From the NCBI GenBank assembly GCA_036274055.1, contig DASUGM010000211.1, forward strand, positions 1 through 22,065: a stretch of DNA of 22,065 bases. The letters run 5' to 3'. Source of the stretch: DASUGM01 sp036274055 (GTDB taxonomy: Bacteria > Acidobacteriota > Vicinamibacteria > Vicinamibacterales > SCN-69-37). Numbering within the stretch: position 1 is the stretch's first letter; each line of letters opens with the position of its first letter. The notes beneath the pieces are model-generated. The model was not told the DNA's origin, made no database searches, and saw only the letters and a program-made list of their open reading frames with translations. Positions 7,969-14,830 of this stretch are shown piece after piece. The position numbers and the translations under genes are program-made.

Positions 7969-9183
7969 TTATTGCGTCAACGTCGACAGCTGGAAGAGCG
8001 GCATGTAGAGCGACAACAGCAGCCCGGCGATGACCAGGCCCATCACGATCAGCAGCACCGGCTGGATCAGGTTCGAGAAGCGCGTCAAGCTGACTTCGTT
8101 TTCCTCGTCGTAGAAGTCGGCGACGCTGTTGAGCATGTCGGCCAGTGCGCCGGTGGACTCGCCGACCTCGACCATTTCGATGGCGACATGCGGAAACATG
8201 TGCTGCTCGGCAATCGCGGTGGCGAGGCTGCCGCCCTGCCGCACGTGATTGGCGACGACGTGCAGATTCTCGCCAATCGCCTCGTTGCCGGTGGAGCGGG
8301 CGGCGACGTCGAGCGCATTGACCAGGGGAATGCCGCCCTGCAGCAGCGTCGCCAGGGTCCGCGCGATCTGCGCGGTCGCCAGCTTGCGCGCCACCGGGCC
8401 GAAGTACGGAATCCGCAGAATCGCGGCGTGGATGCGCTTGCGCTGCGTCGGGTTGCGGAACGACCAGATGCTGAACGCGACCAGGCCGGCGACGACGAAC
8501 AGGATCAGCCCAGCGCTGCTGATCAGATTGTTCGAGATCGCGACGACGATCCGCGTCGAGAGCGGCAGTTCGTGGCCATGACCGAACTGTTTGTAGAAAT
8601 CAGCGAACTCGGGCACGACCTGGAAGACGATCAGCCCGACGACCACCATCGACAAGGCGACGAGCACGGCCGGATAGATCAGCGCCGAGATGACGTGCGA
8701 ACGCACCGCCGCCAGCACTTTGATGTGCTGGACGTAGCGCCGCAGCACGTTTTCGAGGCTGCCGCTTTTTTCACCGGCCATCAGCGACGCGATGTAGACG
8801 CCGGAAAAGATCCGCTGCTGGTCGAACGCTTCGGACAGCGCGGTGCCCGATCGGACTTTTTCGTGGATGTCGTCGAGCGTGAGCCGGAACATCGGGTTGG
8901 GCACGCGCTTGCGCAGGATGTCGAGGGACTGGACGAGCGGCAAGCCGGCTTTGAGCAGCGTCGCCAACTCCTGGTTGAAGACCAGAAATTCGGCCGTCTT
9001 GAGCTTCCGGCGCCGCGGCATCCCCAACCGCACGCCGCCCAGCGACACGCCACCGCCCTGCACCGACAGCAGGTACAGACCCTTTTCCTCGAGCTCGGAG
9101 CGCAGGCGCTCTTCGCTCTCGGCGATGTAAGTCGCCTCCGTCACCTGGCCGGTGGGGGTGGCGACGCGGCAACGGAATTCCAC
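7969..9183 (-). CDS. gspF: GspF/PilC-family inner-membrane platform protein
   Basis: A 404-residue polytopic protein that forms the assembly platform on which the ATPase acts. It has the two repeated T2SSF domains. The first is about 68-190 (FLVFNQELATLLKAGLPLVQSLDIL) and the second about 270-395 (ATAQIARTLATLLQGGIPLVNAL). Three hydrophobic segments lie near 165-195, 222-246 and 370-398, as is usual for the family. The N-terminal 60 residues form the small soluble head (EFRCRVATPTGQVTEATYIAE). The start codon is GTG with GGAGG about 11 bases upstream. It is the first gene of the compact secretion operon, and the 91 bases before it could hold the operon promoter. Confidence 0.94.
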   Translation of the reverse strand: MEFRCRVATPTGQVTEATYIAESEERLRSELEEKGLYLLSVQGGGVSLGGVRLGMPRRRKLKTAEFLVFNQELATLLKAGLPLVQSLDILRKRVPNPMFRLTLDDIHEKVRSGTALSEAFDQQRIFSGVYIASLMAGEKSGSLENVLRRYVQHIKVLAAVRSHVISALIYPAVLVALSMVVVGLIVFQVVPEFADFYKQFGHGHELPLSTRIVVAISNNLISSAGLILFVVAGLVAFSIWSFRNPTQRKRIHAAILRIPYFGPVARKLATAQIARTLATLLQGGIPLVNALDVAARSTGNEAIGENLHVVANHVRQGGSLATAIAEQHMFPHVAIEMVEVGESTGALADMLNSVADFYDEENEVSLTRFSNLIQPVLLIVMGLVIAGLLLSLYMPLFQLSTLTQ

Positions 9184-9187
9184 GCCG

Positions 9188-9251
9188 GTTTAGACCTCCA
9201 GACCCGTGGTCTTGCTAGATGCTAGCGCCAACGGGACACCGCGTTTAGACC
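9188..9251. repeat. Two direct copies of GTTTAGACC upstream of gspF
   Basis: GTTTAGACC occurs at 9188-9196 and again at 9243-9251, 55 bases apart start to start. Both lie in the 91-base space between the transglycosylase gene and gspF. The nearer copy abuts the GGAGG ribosome-binding site of gspF. A short perfect inverted repeat (GCTAG, three-base centre, CTAGC) lies between them at 9214-9226. These could be binding sites for a regulator of the secretion operon, but no confident -35/-10 pair was found here. Confidence 0.3.
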
Positions 9252-9274
9252 GCGAATTGTAAAAATTGGCCGCA

Positions 9275-9943
9275 CTAGCGCCGAAACTGCGCCATGACGC
9301 GCTGCACGTATTGCTGCGTTTCCCGATACGGGGGCACCCCCCCGTAGCGCACCACCGCCGAGGCGCCGGCGTTGTAGGCCGCGACGGCCCGGCTGACGTC
9401 GAACCGTTTCAACAGCGACTGCAGATGCCGCATCCCGGCTTCGAGGTTGCCGGCCGGGTCGAACGGATCGCTGAGCCGGTACTCGCGAGCCACGATCGGC
9501 ATCAGCTGCATCAAGCCCATCGCCCCTTTCGGCGAAATCGCGCGCGGGTCGTAATTCGACTCCGCGCGGATCACCGCGTGCACCAGTTTCGCGTCGATGC
9601 CGACCCGCGCCGCGATCTGATCGACGAGGTTGGCCACCGCCTCCGGCGCCATCCGCGGCGCGTTGACCAGCGGCGAGGCCGCCAGGGCCTCGAGCGCCAC
9701 GGCCCGCGCATACGGGACTTCGTCGGGCAGAAGCTCAGCCACTTCCGACTTGGCGGTACGAATCTCGCCGCCCCCGCGCATCAATAACACCACCGTGTCG
9801 CCTTCGTAGCGCGCCGACTCGACGGTCATGATCCGGCCGTTGGCGAGCTTGACGATCTCGGCCCGCGCCGGCGCCGGCACGCACACGATGACCGCAGTGA
9901 CCGCGGTCAGCAGGACGGCGAGTTGGCGAGACGGGGTGATCAT
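9275..9943 (-). CDS. Secreted lytic transglycosylase (SLT family)
   Basis: A 222-residue periplasmic enzyme expected to cleave the MurNAc-GlcNAc bond of peptidoglycan. Residues 1-28 are a Sec signal peptide ending APARA. A short domain follows (about 29-65, IVKLANGRIMTVESARYEGD), resembling the small beta domain often found before SLT modules. The SLT fold spans about 100-222, with catalytic Glu128 in IRAESNYDP, the GAMGLMQLMP motif and AVAAYNAGASAV. An upstream in-frame start would add ten residues ahead of the signal peptide; the ATG used here has GGAAAG just upstream. It lies 91 bases upstream of gspF on the same strand. Family members beside secretion and pilus loci often make local openings in the wall, so that role is plausible here. 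Confidence 0.9.
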   Translation of the reverse strand: MITPSRQLAVLLTAVTAVIVCVPAPARAEIVKLANGRIMTVESARYEGDTVVLLMRGGGEIRTAKSEVAELLPDEVPYARAVALEALAASPLVNAPRMAPEAVANLVDQIAARVGIDAKLVHAVIRAESNYDPRAISPKGAMGLMQLMPIVAREYRLSDPFDPAGNLEAGMRHLQSLLKRFDVSRAVAAYNAGASAVVRYGGVPPYRETQQYVQRVMAQFRR

Positions 9944-9985
9944 GGTCTTTCCAGGGCCTGGCGCCCAGGGCAAGGTCCTGATCTG

Positions 9986-10879
9986 TTATCGGGTTTCCAC
10001 ATACGCGTGATAGACCCGGATTCCGAGCTCGCGCGTGTCCGTGCCGCCAGACGGCATCTTGGCGGGTACGAAGGTCTTGTCCAGTTCGATCCTGATCTCC
10101 GCCATTTCGCCGCCGCCCAGCGCCGCCGCCGGTATCTCAATCAGGCGGATCGACATGCCCTGGTTGTCAGCCGGGAAGGTCTTCAGCAGCTGGTCACCCG
10201 CATAGATCGTGACCTGCTGCGGCTGGCCGGGAAACATGTCGGGACGGGCGTCGTACTCGAGATAGAACGCGACGTTCTTGCGCGGATTGGGAAAGTCGAA
10301 GACCGCGACTTTTTGCGTCCACTGCGAGCCGCCGCCGAGATTGGCGTCATCGTACTCGGCCGGATACCAGCCGTTCTTCTTGATGACGAAGATGTTCTCC
10401 GCGCCGGTCATGATCGTGAGCGTGCCGACTTTGTATTCGCGTTCCGGCTGGTCACGATCCGCGGCGTCCGGCCCCTGCAGCGGCAGACGATCGTTGTCGC
10501 GATGCAGCCCCAGCCACACCGTGGCCTCGCCGACGTAGGGGTAGACGGGCACGAACTTGGTGCGCGTGTACTCGATCGTTTGTCCGGGCTTCCACTGCGA
10601 CGTCGGGATCGCCGGATCGTGATCGTCGCCCCAGATCAACTGGCCGTCGGCGTTCTTGACGTGAACGAAGACGCGGTAATTCCCCGTCAGCGGCGCGCCA
10701 GGCGCGACGACAAAGCGATACGTGAGGTCGACCGGACTGCCCTGCGCCACGCGCGTCCGGTTCGCCTCGAACGAGACCGTCGCGACCGGCGGGGCGCTAT
10801 CGGCCTTCGAGCACGCCGCCGCGCCGCCCAGGGCCGCGATCGTGACCGCCGCCAGGGTCGCGCGAAAGAAGTTGTTCAC
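9986..10879 (-). CDS. Uncharacterised lipoprotein
   Basis: A 297-residue protein I cannot assign to a named family. The N-terminus is a lipoprotein signal with a Cys near residue 23 (LGGAAACSK). The first half (about 33-140) looks like a beta-sandwich, with YRVFVHVKNADGQLIWGDDHDP, PTSQWKPGQTIEYTR and a segment ending TVWLGLHRDNDRLPL. That pattern resembles the soluble C-terminal region of some ArnT/PMT-type glycosyltransferases. The second half (about 155-297) is also beta-rich (KVAVFDFPNPRKNVAFYLEYDARP). No catalytic motif is visible. The start is GTG and 42 bases separate it from the transglycosylase gene, so the two may be co-transcribed. It is probably anchored in the envelope; the function is unknown. 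Confidence 0.85.
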   Translation of the reverse strand: MNNFFRATLAAVTIAALGGAAACSKADSAPPVATVSFEANRTRVAQGSPVDLTYRFVVAPGAPLTGNYRVFVHVKNADGQLIWGDDHDPAIPTSQWKPGQTIEYTRTKFVPVYPYVGEATVWLGLHRDNDRLPLQGPDAADRDQPEREYKVGTLTIMTGAENIFVIKKNGWYPAEYDDANLGGGSQWTQKVAVFDFPNPRKNVAFYLEYDARPDMFPGQPQQVTIYAGDQLLKTFPADNQGMSIRLIEIPAAALGGGEMAEIRIELDKTFVPAKMPSGGTDTRELGIRVYHAYVETR

Positions 10880-10887
10880 GGACCGCG

Positions 10888-10916
10888 ATCGTACTGTATT
10901 GCCGCATGCTGTTCAA
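10888..10916 (-). promoter_or_regulatory. Candidate sigma-70 promoter for the lipoprotein gene, near-leaderless
   Basis: On the minus strand TTGAAC (10911-10916) is followed after exactly 17 bases by TACGAT (10888-10893). Each box matches the sigma-70 consensus at four of six positions. The expected start of transcription, about seven bases downstream, falls within a few bases of the GTG start codon, so the mRNA would have almost no leader. It sits in the 76-base space shared with the divergent BMC gene. Confidence 0.4.
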
Positions 10917-10955
10917 TATGTTAGCCTTGCGGCGTTTTTACCGTCCACATTCCTG

Positions 10956-11246
10956 ATGACTGCAGATGCGCTCGGCATGATTGAAACCCGCGGTCTCATC
11001 GGCGCGATCGAAGCCGCCGATGCGATGGTCAAGGCCGCCAACGTGGTCCTCATCGGCAAGGAGTACATCGGGGCGGGCTACGTCACCGTGCTCGCGCGCG
11101 GCGACGTCGGCGCGATCAAAGCCGCGACCGATGCCGGAGCCGCGGCGGCGCGGCGCGTCGGCGAGCTGGTCTCGGTTCACGTCATTCCTCGCCCGCACGC
11201 CGACGTCGAGCGCGTGCTGCCGAAGGCCGCCACGGCCAAAGGCTAG
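10956..11246 (+). CDS. Bacterial microcompartment shell protein, BMC-H type
   Basis: A 96-residue single-domain BMC protein that would form hexagonal tiles of a microcompartment shell. The family signature is clear: ALGMIETRGLIGAIEAADAMVKAANV, then a Gly-rich pore region around GAGYVTVLARGDVGAIKAATDAG, and GELVSVHVIPRPHADVERVLP. Its length is normal for BMC-H. The open frame extends upstream, but the family start (a few residues before ALGMIETRG) matches the ATG used. No clear ribosome-binding site precedes it. It is the first gene of a two-gene unit with the aldehyde dehydrogenase 21 bases downstream, which points to a catabolic microcompartment rather than a carboxysome. No pentameric vertex protein (EutN/CcmL family) is present in the window. 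Confidence 0.95.
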   Translation: MTADALGMIETRGLIGAIEAADAMVKAANVVLIGKEYIGAGYVTVLARGDVGAIKAATDAGAAAARRVGELVSVHVIPRPHADVERVLPKAATAKG

Positions 11247-11267
11247 CGCCGGCCCGGCCTGAACCAG

Positions 11268-12953
11268 ATGGCCACTGCGCCGCCGCCGGTCACCGATCGC
11301 GATCTCGCGTCCGTTCAGGAAGCGCGACGGCTGGCGCAACGCGCCAAGCAGGCGGCGCCGGTGCTCGCCGAATTCAGTCAGGAACACATCGATCGCATCG
11401 TCGACGCGATGGCGCAGGCGACGCGTCAGTGCGCCGAGGAATTCGCCCGGCTCGCCGTCGAAGAGACCGGCTACGGCGTCGTCGAAGACAAGATCGAAAA
11501 GAATCTGTTCGCATCCGATCGCGTCTACGAATTCATCCGGCCGATGAAGACCGTCGGCGTGGTGCGACGCGACGAGGAACGCAAGGTGGTCGAGATCGCC
11601 GAGCCGTTCGGGGTCGTCGCGGCGATCGTGCCATCGACCAACCCGACGTCGACCGCGATCTACAAGATCCTGATCTCGCTGAAGGCGCGCTGCCCGATCG
11701 TGCTGAGCCCGCACCCGTCGGCCGCGCGGTGCATCACCCGCGTCGCCGAGGTCATGGCGGCCGCGGCGCGCGCCGCCGGCGCCCCGGACGGCGCGATCAA
11801 CTGGATGACCACGGTCTCGCTTGAAGGCACGCAGGAGTTGATGAAGCAACGCGACGTCGCGGTGATTCTCGCGACCGGCGGCATGGGCCTGGTGCGCGCG
11901 GCGTACAGCGCCGGCAAGCCCGCGTACGGCGTCGGCCCGGGCAACGCGCCCTGCTTCATCGAGCGGACCGCCGATCTCGCGAAGGCCGCGAGCGACGTGC
12001 TCATCGGCAAGAGTTTCGACAATGGCGTGCTGTGTTCATCGCCGAATTCGGTCGTCGTCGACAGCGCCGTCGCCGACGAAGTGAAGCGGCAGTTCCTCGC
12101 CCAGGGCGGCTACTTCCTGACGGCTGCCGAAGCCGACAAGCTGGCGGCCGTGCTGGTGACGCCGCAGCGGCTGCCGAATCCCAAACTGGTCGGCAAGTCG
12201 GCAAAGTTCATCGCGCAACAGCTCGGCATCGCTGTGCCGGCCAGCACCAGAGCGTTGATCGCGGAACTGAAAGGCGTCGGCCGCGATTACCCGCTGTCGA
12301 TCGAGAAGCTTTGCCCGGTCCTCTCGTACTACGTCGTCAACGACTGGCGCGACGGCTGCGAACGCTGCAAGGAGATCCTGCGCTATGGCGGCATGGGTCA
12401 TACCATGTCGATCCATTCGCGGAACGAGCAGGTCATTCTCGAATTCGGTTTGAAGAAGCCGGCGTTCCGCATCGTCGTCAACACGCCGACCACGCACGGG
12501 TCGATCGGGTTGACTACCGGCCTCGATCCGGCGATGACGCTCGGCTGCGGCGGCTGGGGCGGCAACATCACCTCCGACAACATCTCGCCGCGTCATCTGC
12601 TGAACATCAAGCGGCTCGCGTACGAAGTGCGGCCGGCAACGCGCCGCGGCGCGGACGCTCCGCCGCTACCCAAAGCGCCCGCGCCGTCGGCGCCGGCGGG
12701 CGTCGACGCTGCAACCGTGATGCAGCAAGTCGCGTCTTATCTGTCGACGAAGTCAGGCGCGCCTCCATCCGCGCCAAACGCGGCGGAGCCTAACCAGAGC
12801 GTGGCCGCGTTCGTCTGTGAAGACGACGTCAAGGAAGCGATCAAGGCGGGACGCAAGATTGTGATTGGCGAGCGCACGATTGTTACGCCGTCAGCTCGCG
12901 ATCTAGCCGAAGCGCACCGTGTTTTCGCCCCTGGCGGGTGGCCCAGGAACTAG
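11268..12953 (+). CDS. Microcompartment-associated CoA-acylating aldehyde dehydrogenase with C-terminal targeting tail
   Basis: A 561-residue enzyme of the PduP/EutE/AdhE-N group, expected to oxidise a short aldehyde to its acyl-CoA with NAD+. Cofactor-binding and core motifs include PFGVVAAIVPSTNPTSTAIYK, VILATGGMGLVRAAYSAGKPAYGVGPGNAP and the catalytic Cys256 in FDNGVLCSSPNS. The dehydrogenase core ends near residue 455. After a Pro/Ala linker comes a predicted amphipathic helix (about 479-495, VDAATVMQQVASYLST), typical of encapsulation peptides. After a second linker, residues about 512-553 (VCEDDVKEAIKAGRKIVIG then TIVTPSARDLAEA) resemble the N-terminal signature of EutQ and EutT. It follows the shell gene by 21 bases with no strong ribosome-binding site, so it may depend on coupling. 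The exact substrate cannot be told from sequence. Confidence 0.92.
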   Translation: MATAPPPVTDRDLASVQEARRLAQRAKQAAPVLAEFSQEHIDRIVDAMAQATRQCAEEFARLAVEETGYGVVEDKIEKNLFASDRVYEFIRPMKTVGVVRRDEERKVVEIAEPFGVVAAIVPSTNPTSTAIYKILISLKARCPIVLSPHPSAARCITRVAEVMAAAARAAGAPDGAINWMTTVSLEGTQELMKQRDVAVILATGGMGLVRAAYSAGKPAYGVGPGNAPCFIERTADLAKAASDVLIGKSFDNGVLCSSPNSVVVDSAVADEVKRQFLAQGGYFLTAAEADKLAAVLVTPQRLPNPKLVGKSAKFIAQQLGIAVPASTRALIAELKGVGRDYPLSIEKLCPVLSYYVVNDWRDGCERCKEILRYGGMGHTMSIHSRNEQVILEFGLKKPAFRIVVNTPTTHGSIGLTTGLDPAMTLGCGGWGGNITSDNISPRHLLNIKRLAYEVRPATRRGADAPPLPKAPAPSAPAGVDAATVMQQVASYLSTKSGAPPSAPNAAEPNQSVAAFVCEDDVKEAIKAGRKIVIGERTIVTPSARDLAEAHRVFAPGGWPRN

Positions 12954-12984
12954 CGGTACTGCCGCAAACGCAGCCACTTAGCGG

Positions 12985-13013
12985 TTGACCCGATCGCCTG
13001 CGAATGCTACGGT
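12985..13013 (+). promoter_or_regulatory. Candidate sigma-70 promoter for the mltD-like gene
   Basis: TTGACC (12985-12990) is followed after 17 bases by TACGGT (13008-13013). The -35 box matches the consensus at five of six positions; the -10 box is weaker, at three. Transcription would start near 13020, about 40 bases before the ATG. The site lies in the 106-base gap after the aldehyde dehydrogenase gene, which separates the microcompartment unit from the cell-wall genes. Confidence 0.5.
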
Positions 13014-13059
13014 AGGCACCGTCTTTGCAGCCATGAGCACGAGGCCCTAAACAAAGAAG

Positions 13060-14727
13060 ATGAAGTTCCTTCCCCGACTGGCCGTCGTGTCGCTTGCCGG
13101 CTACCTCGTCGGGTGTGGGGCGGGTACCAAGCCCGTCGCGGTCCCACAAGCCGCTGTCACCAACTCGCAATTCCCTGCATACCTCTACACGAGTGTCCGC
13201 CTCCCGCCACCGCCTCCCGATCCGGTTGCCGATTTCATCGCCTCGATCGAAGAGGCGTTCGCGGCAGGCCAGCAGGAACTGAACGCCGGCCGGCTGGTCG
13301 CTGCCCGTGAACACTTTGACGCCGCGGTCGATCGGATGCTCGCGCTGCCAGAGGGCGCGCGCCGCAGCCCGCGCATCGCCACTGAATTCGAGCGGCTGCT
13401 CGACCGCATCAGCGCGCTCGAAGTGCTGATGCTGCGCGACGGCGACGGCCTCAACGAGACCAAGTCCGAGCCGGCGGCAATCGACGAACTGCTGAGCGCG
13501 GCGATGTTCGAACGGCCGCGTCCGGCGTTGACCACCGAAGAGACGGTGATTGCCGATCTCGCGCGGACGCCGCACGACATCGACATCCCGGTCAACGAGC
13601 GCGTGCTGTCGTTCATCGAGTTGTTCCAGGGCCGCCTGCACGAGTTAATGGAAGCCGGCCTCCAGCGCTCGACGCGTTACGTGCCGATGATTCAGACAGT
13701 GTTTCGCGAGGAGGGTCTGCCGCTCGATCTGGCGTACGTGCCGCTGGTCGAGAGCGCCTTCAAGCCGAACGCGCTGTCGCGCGTCAGCGCCCGCGGCATG
13801 TGGCAGTTCATGCTGCCGACCGCGCAGGAATTCGATCTGCAGTCGAACTGGTTCATCGACGAGCGGTCCGACCCCGAGAAGGCGACCAGGGCCGCCGCCG
13901 CCTATCTGAAGTACCTGCGTGATTTCTTCGACGGCGACTGGCACCTGGCCCTGGCCAGCTACAACGCCGGTCAGGGCCGGATTCAGCGAGCGCTGCAGAA
14001 ATCGAAGCGCGAGGACTTCTGGGAAGTGACCTCGACGTCGCGTTACCTGCCGCGCGAAACGCGCGATTACGTCCCGATGATCCTCGCCGCGATGATCATC
14101 GCGAAGAATCCCGGGCTCTACGGCTTCGAAGTCGGCGCCGCCGCCCCGCTCGCCTACGAGACTGTCGCCGTGCCCAACGCGCTCGATCTGAAGTACATCG
14201 CCGAGTGGGCCGGCGTCTCCGTGGAAGCGATTCAGGAACTCAACCCCGAACTGCGCCGGACTACGACGCCGATGACACGGCACGAACTGAGAGTGCCCGT
14301 CGGCACTGCCGCGCCGATCCTCGCGCAATTGCCGGGAGCCGAGTCGCTCTACGCGTCGTTCAAATTTCACACCGTGCGGCGCGGCGAAACGCTGGCGACG
14401 ATCGCACGCAAATACAAGATCACGCAAACTGACCTGCGTCAGGCCAACGACATGCGCACGTCGCGCGTCCGCGCGAATCAGAGCTTGATGATCCCGCAGC
14501 GTCCGGCCGCCGGCCTGCCGTCGGCGCCCCCGTCGGCGAGAGGCACCTCCGCGAGGACGGCACGTCCGACCGCGGCCACGACGCAGACGACGTATCGCGT
14601 CCAGCGCGGCGACACGCTGTCCAGCATCGCCCGCCAGTTCGACATGAGCATCGCGGACCTGAAGAAAATGAATCGCCTGTCGACCGACAAGATCAACATC
14701 GGCGACCGGCTGACCGTCCGCAGATAG
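13060..14727 (+). CDS. mltD: MltD-like membrane-bound lytic transglycosylase with LysM domains
   Basis: A 555-residue lipoprotein that should cut peptidoglycan glycan strands in the periplasm. The signal ends in the lipobox LVGC (Cys near residue 19). Residues about 60-130 are helical and precede the catalytic module. The SLT domain is about 195-355, with LPLDLAYVPLVESAFKP (catalytic Glu231), SARGMWQFMLPTA and LALASYNAGQGRIQRAL. Residues about 372-423 form a degenerate LysM-like unit (LKYIAEWAGVSVEAIQELNP). Two clear LysM domains follow at about 435-482 (HTVRRGETLATIARKYKI) and 509-555 (YRVQRGDTLSSIARQFDM), joined by a Ser/Thr/Ala-rich linker. The domain order is that of MltD. A candidate promoter lies just upstream, so it is likely transcribed separately from the microcompartment pair. 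Confidence 0.93.
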   Translation: MKFLPRLAVVSLAGYLVGCGAGTKPVAVPQAAVTNSQFPAYLYTSVRLPPPPPDPVADFIASIEEAFAAGQQELNAGRLVAAREHFDAAVDRMLALPEGARRSPRIATEFERLLDRISALEVLMLRDGDGLNETKSEPAAIDELLSAAMFERPRPALTTEETVIADLARTPHDIDIPVNERVLSFIELFQGRLHELMEAGLQRSTRYVPMIQTVFREEGLPLDLAYVPLVESAFKPNALSRVSARGMWQFMLPTAQEFDLQSNWFIDERSDPEKATRAAAAYLKYLRDFFDGDWHLALASYNAGQGRIQRALQKSKREDFWEVTSTSRYLPRETRDYVPMILAAMIIAKNPGLYGFEVGAAAPLAYETVAVPNALDLKYIAEWAGVSVEAIQELNPELRRTTTPMTRHELRVPVGTAAPILAQLPGAESLYASFKFHTVRRGETLATIARKYKITQTDLRQANDMRTSRVRANQSLMIPQRPAAGLPSAPPSARGTSARTARPTAATTQTTYRVQRGDTLSSIARQFDMSIADLKKMNRLSTDKINIGDRLTVRR

Positions 14728-14737
14728 CAGAATCTGC
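14720..14737 (+). repeat. Small hairpin overlapping the mltD stop codon
   Basis: GCAGAT (14720-14725) can pair with ATCTGC (14732-14737) around a six-base loop. The left arm includes the first base of the mltD stop codon. No T run follows. It precedes a stronger hairpin by seven bases. Confidence 0.45.
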
Positions 14738-14744
14738 GATCTCG

Positions 14745-14767
14745 CAGGTGGCAGTTCCTGCCACCTG
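14745..14767 (+). terminator. Strong hairpin between mltD and comM, without a T run
   Basis: CAGGTGGCAG (14745-14754) and CTGCCACCTG (14758-14767) form a perfect 10-bp stem with a three-base loop, 17 bases after the mltD stop. The bases that follow are GCGCACTC, so the U tract of a classical intrinsic terminator is missing. It may act as a 3'-end stabiliser, a Rho-assisted or U-less terminator, or a protein-binding palindrome ahead of comM. Confidence 0.55.
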
Positions 14768-14830
14768 GCGCACTCAATTCGCCGATTTACAGAGGATTCG
14801 CGATGGCGCGGCGGTTGCTAAGTCGACCGT

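Noticed and set aside
5334..9225. Long plus-strand open frames (408, 480 and 417 codons) opposite pilM, gspE and gspF.
   Set aside because: Same antisense artefact of high GC third positions. Their sequences are Arg/Asp/Gln/His-rich and lack family motifs, while the minus strand carries well-conserved proteins.
10722..10955. N-terminal extension of the BMC shell gene by 78 codons.
   Set aside because: It would overlap the start of the divergent lipoprotein gene, has no domain, and the BMC-H family starts at the ATG at 10956.
13014..13059. A possible riboswitch ahead of the mltD-like gene (cell-wall hydrolases are sometimes under c-di-AMP control).
   Set aside because: The predicted leader is only about 40 bases, far too short for a known riboswitch fold.
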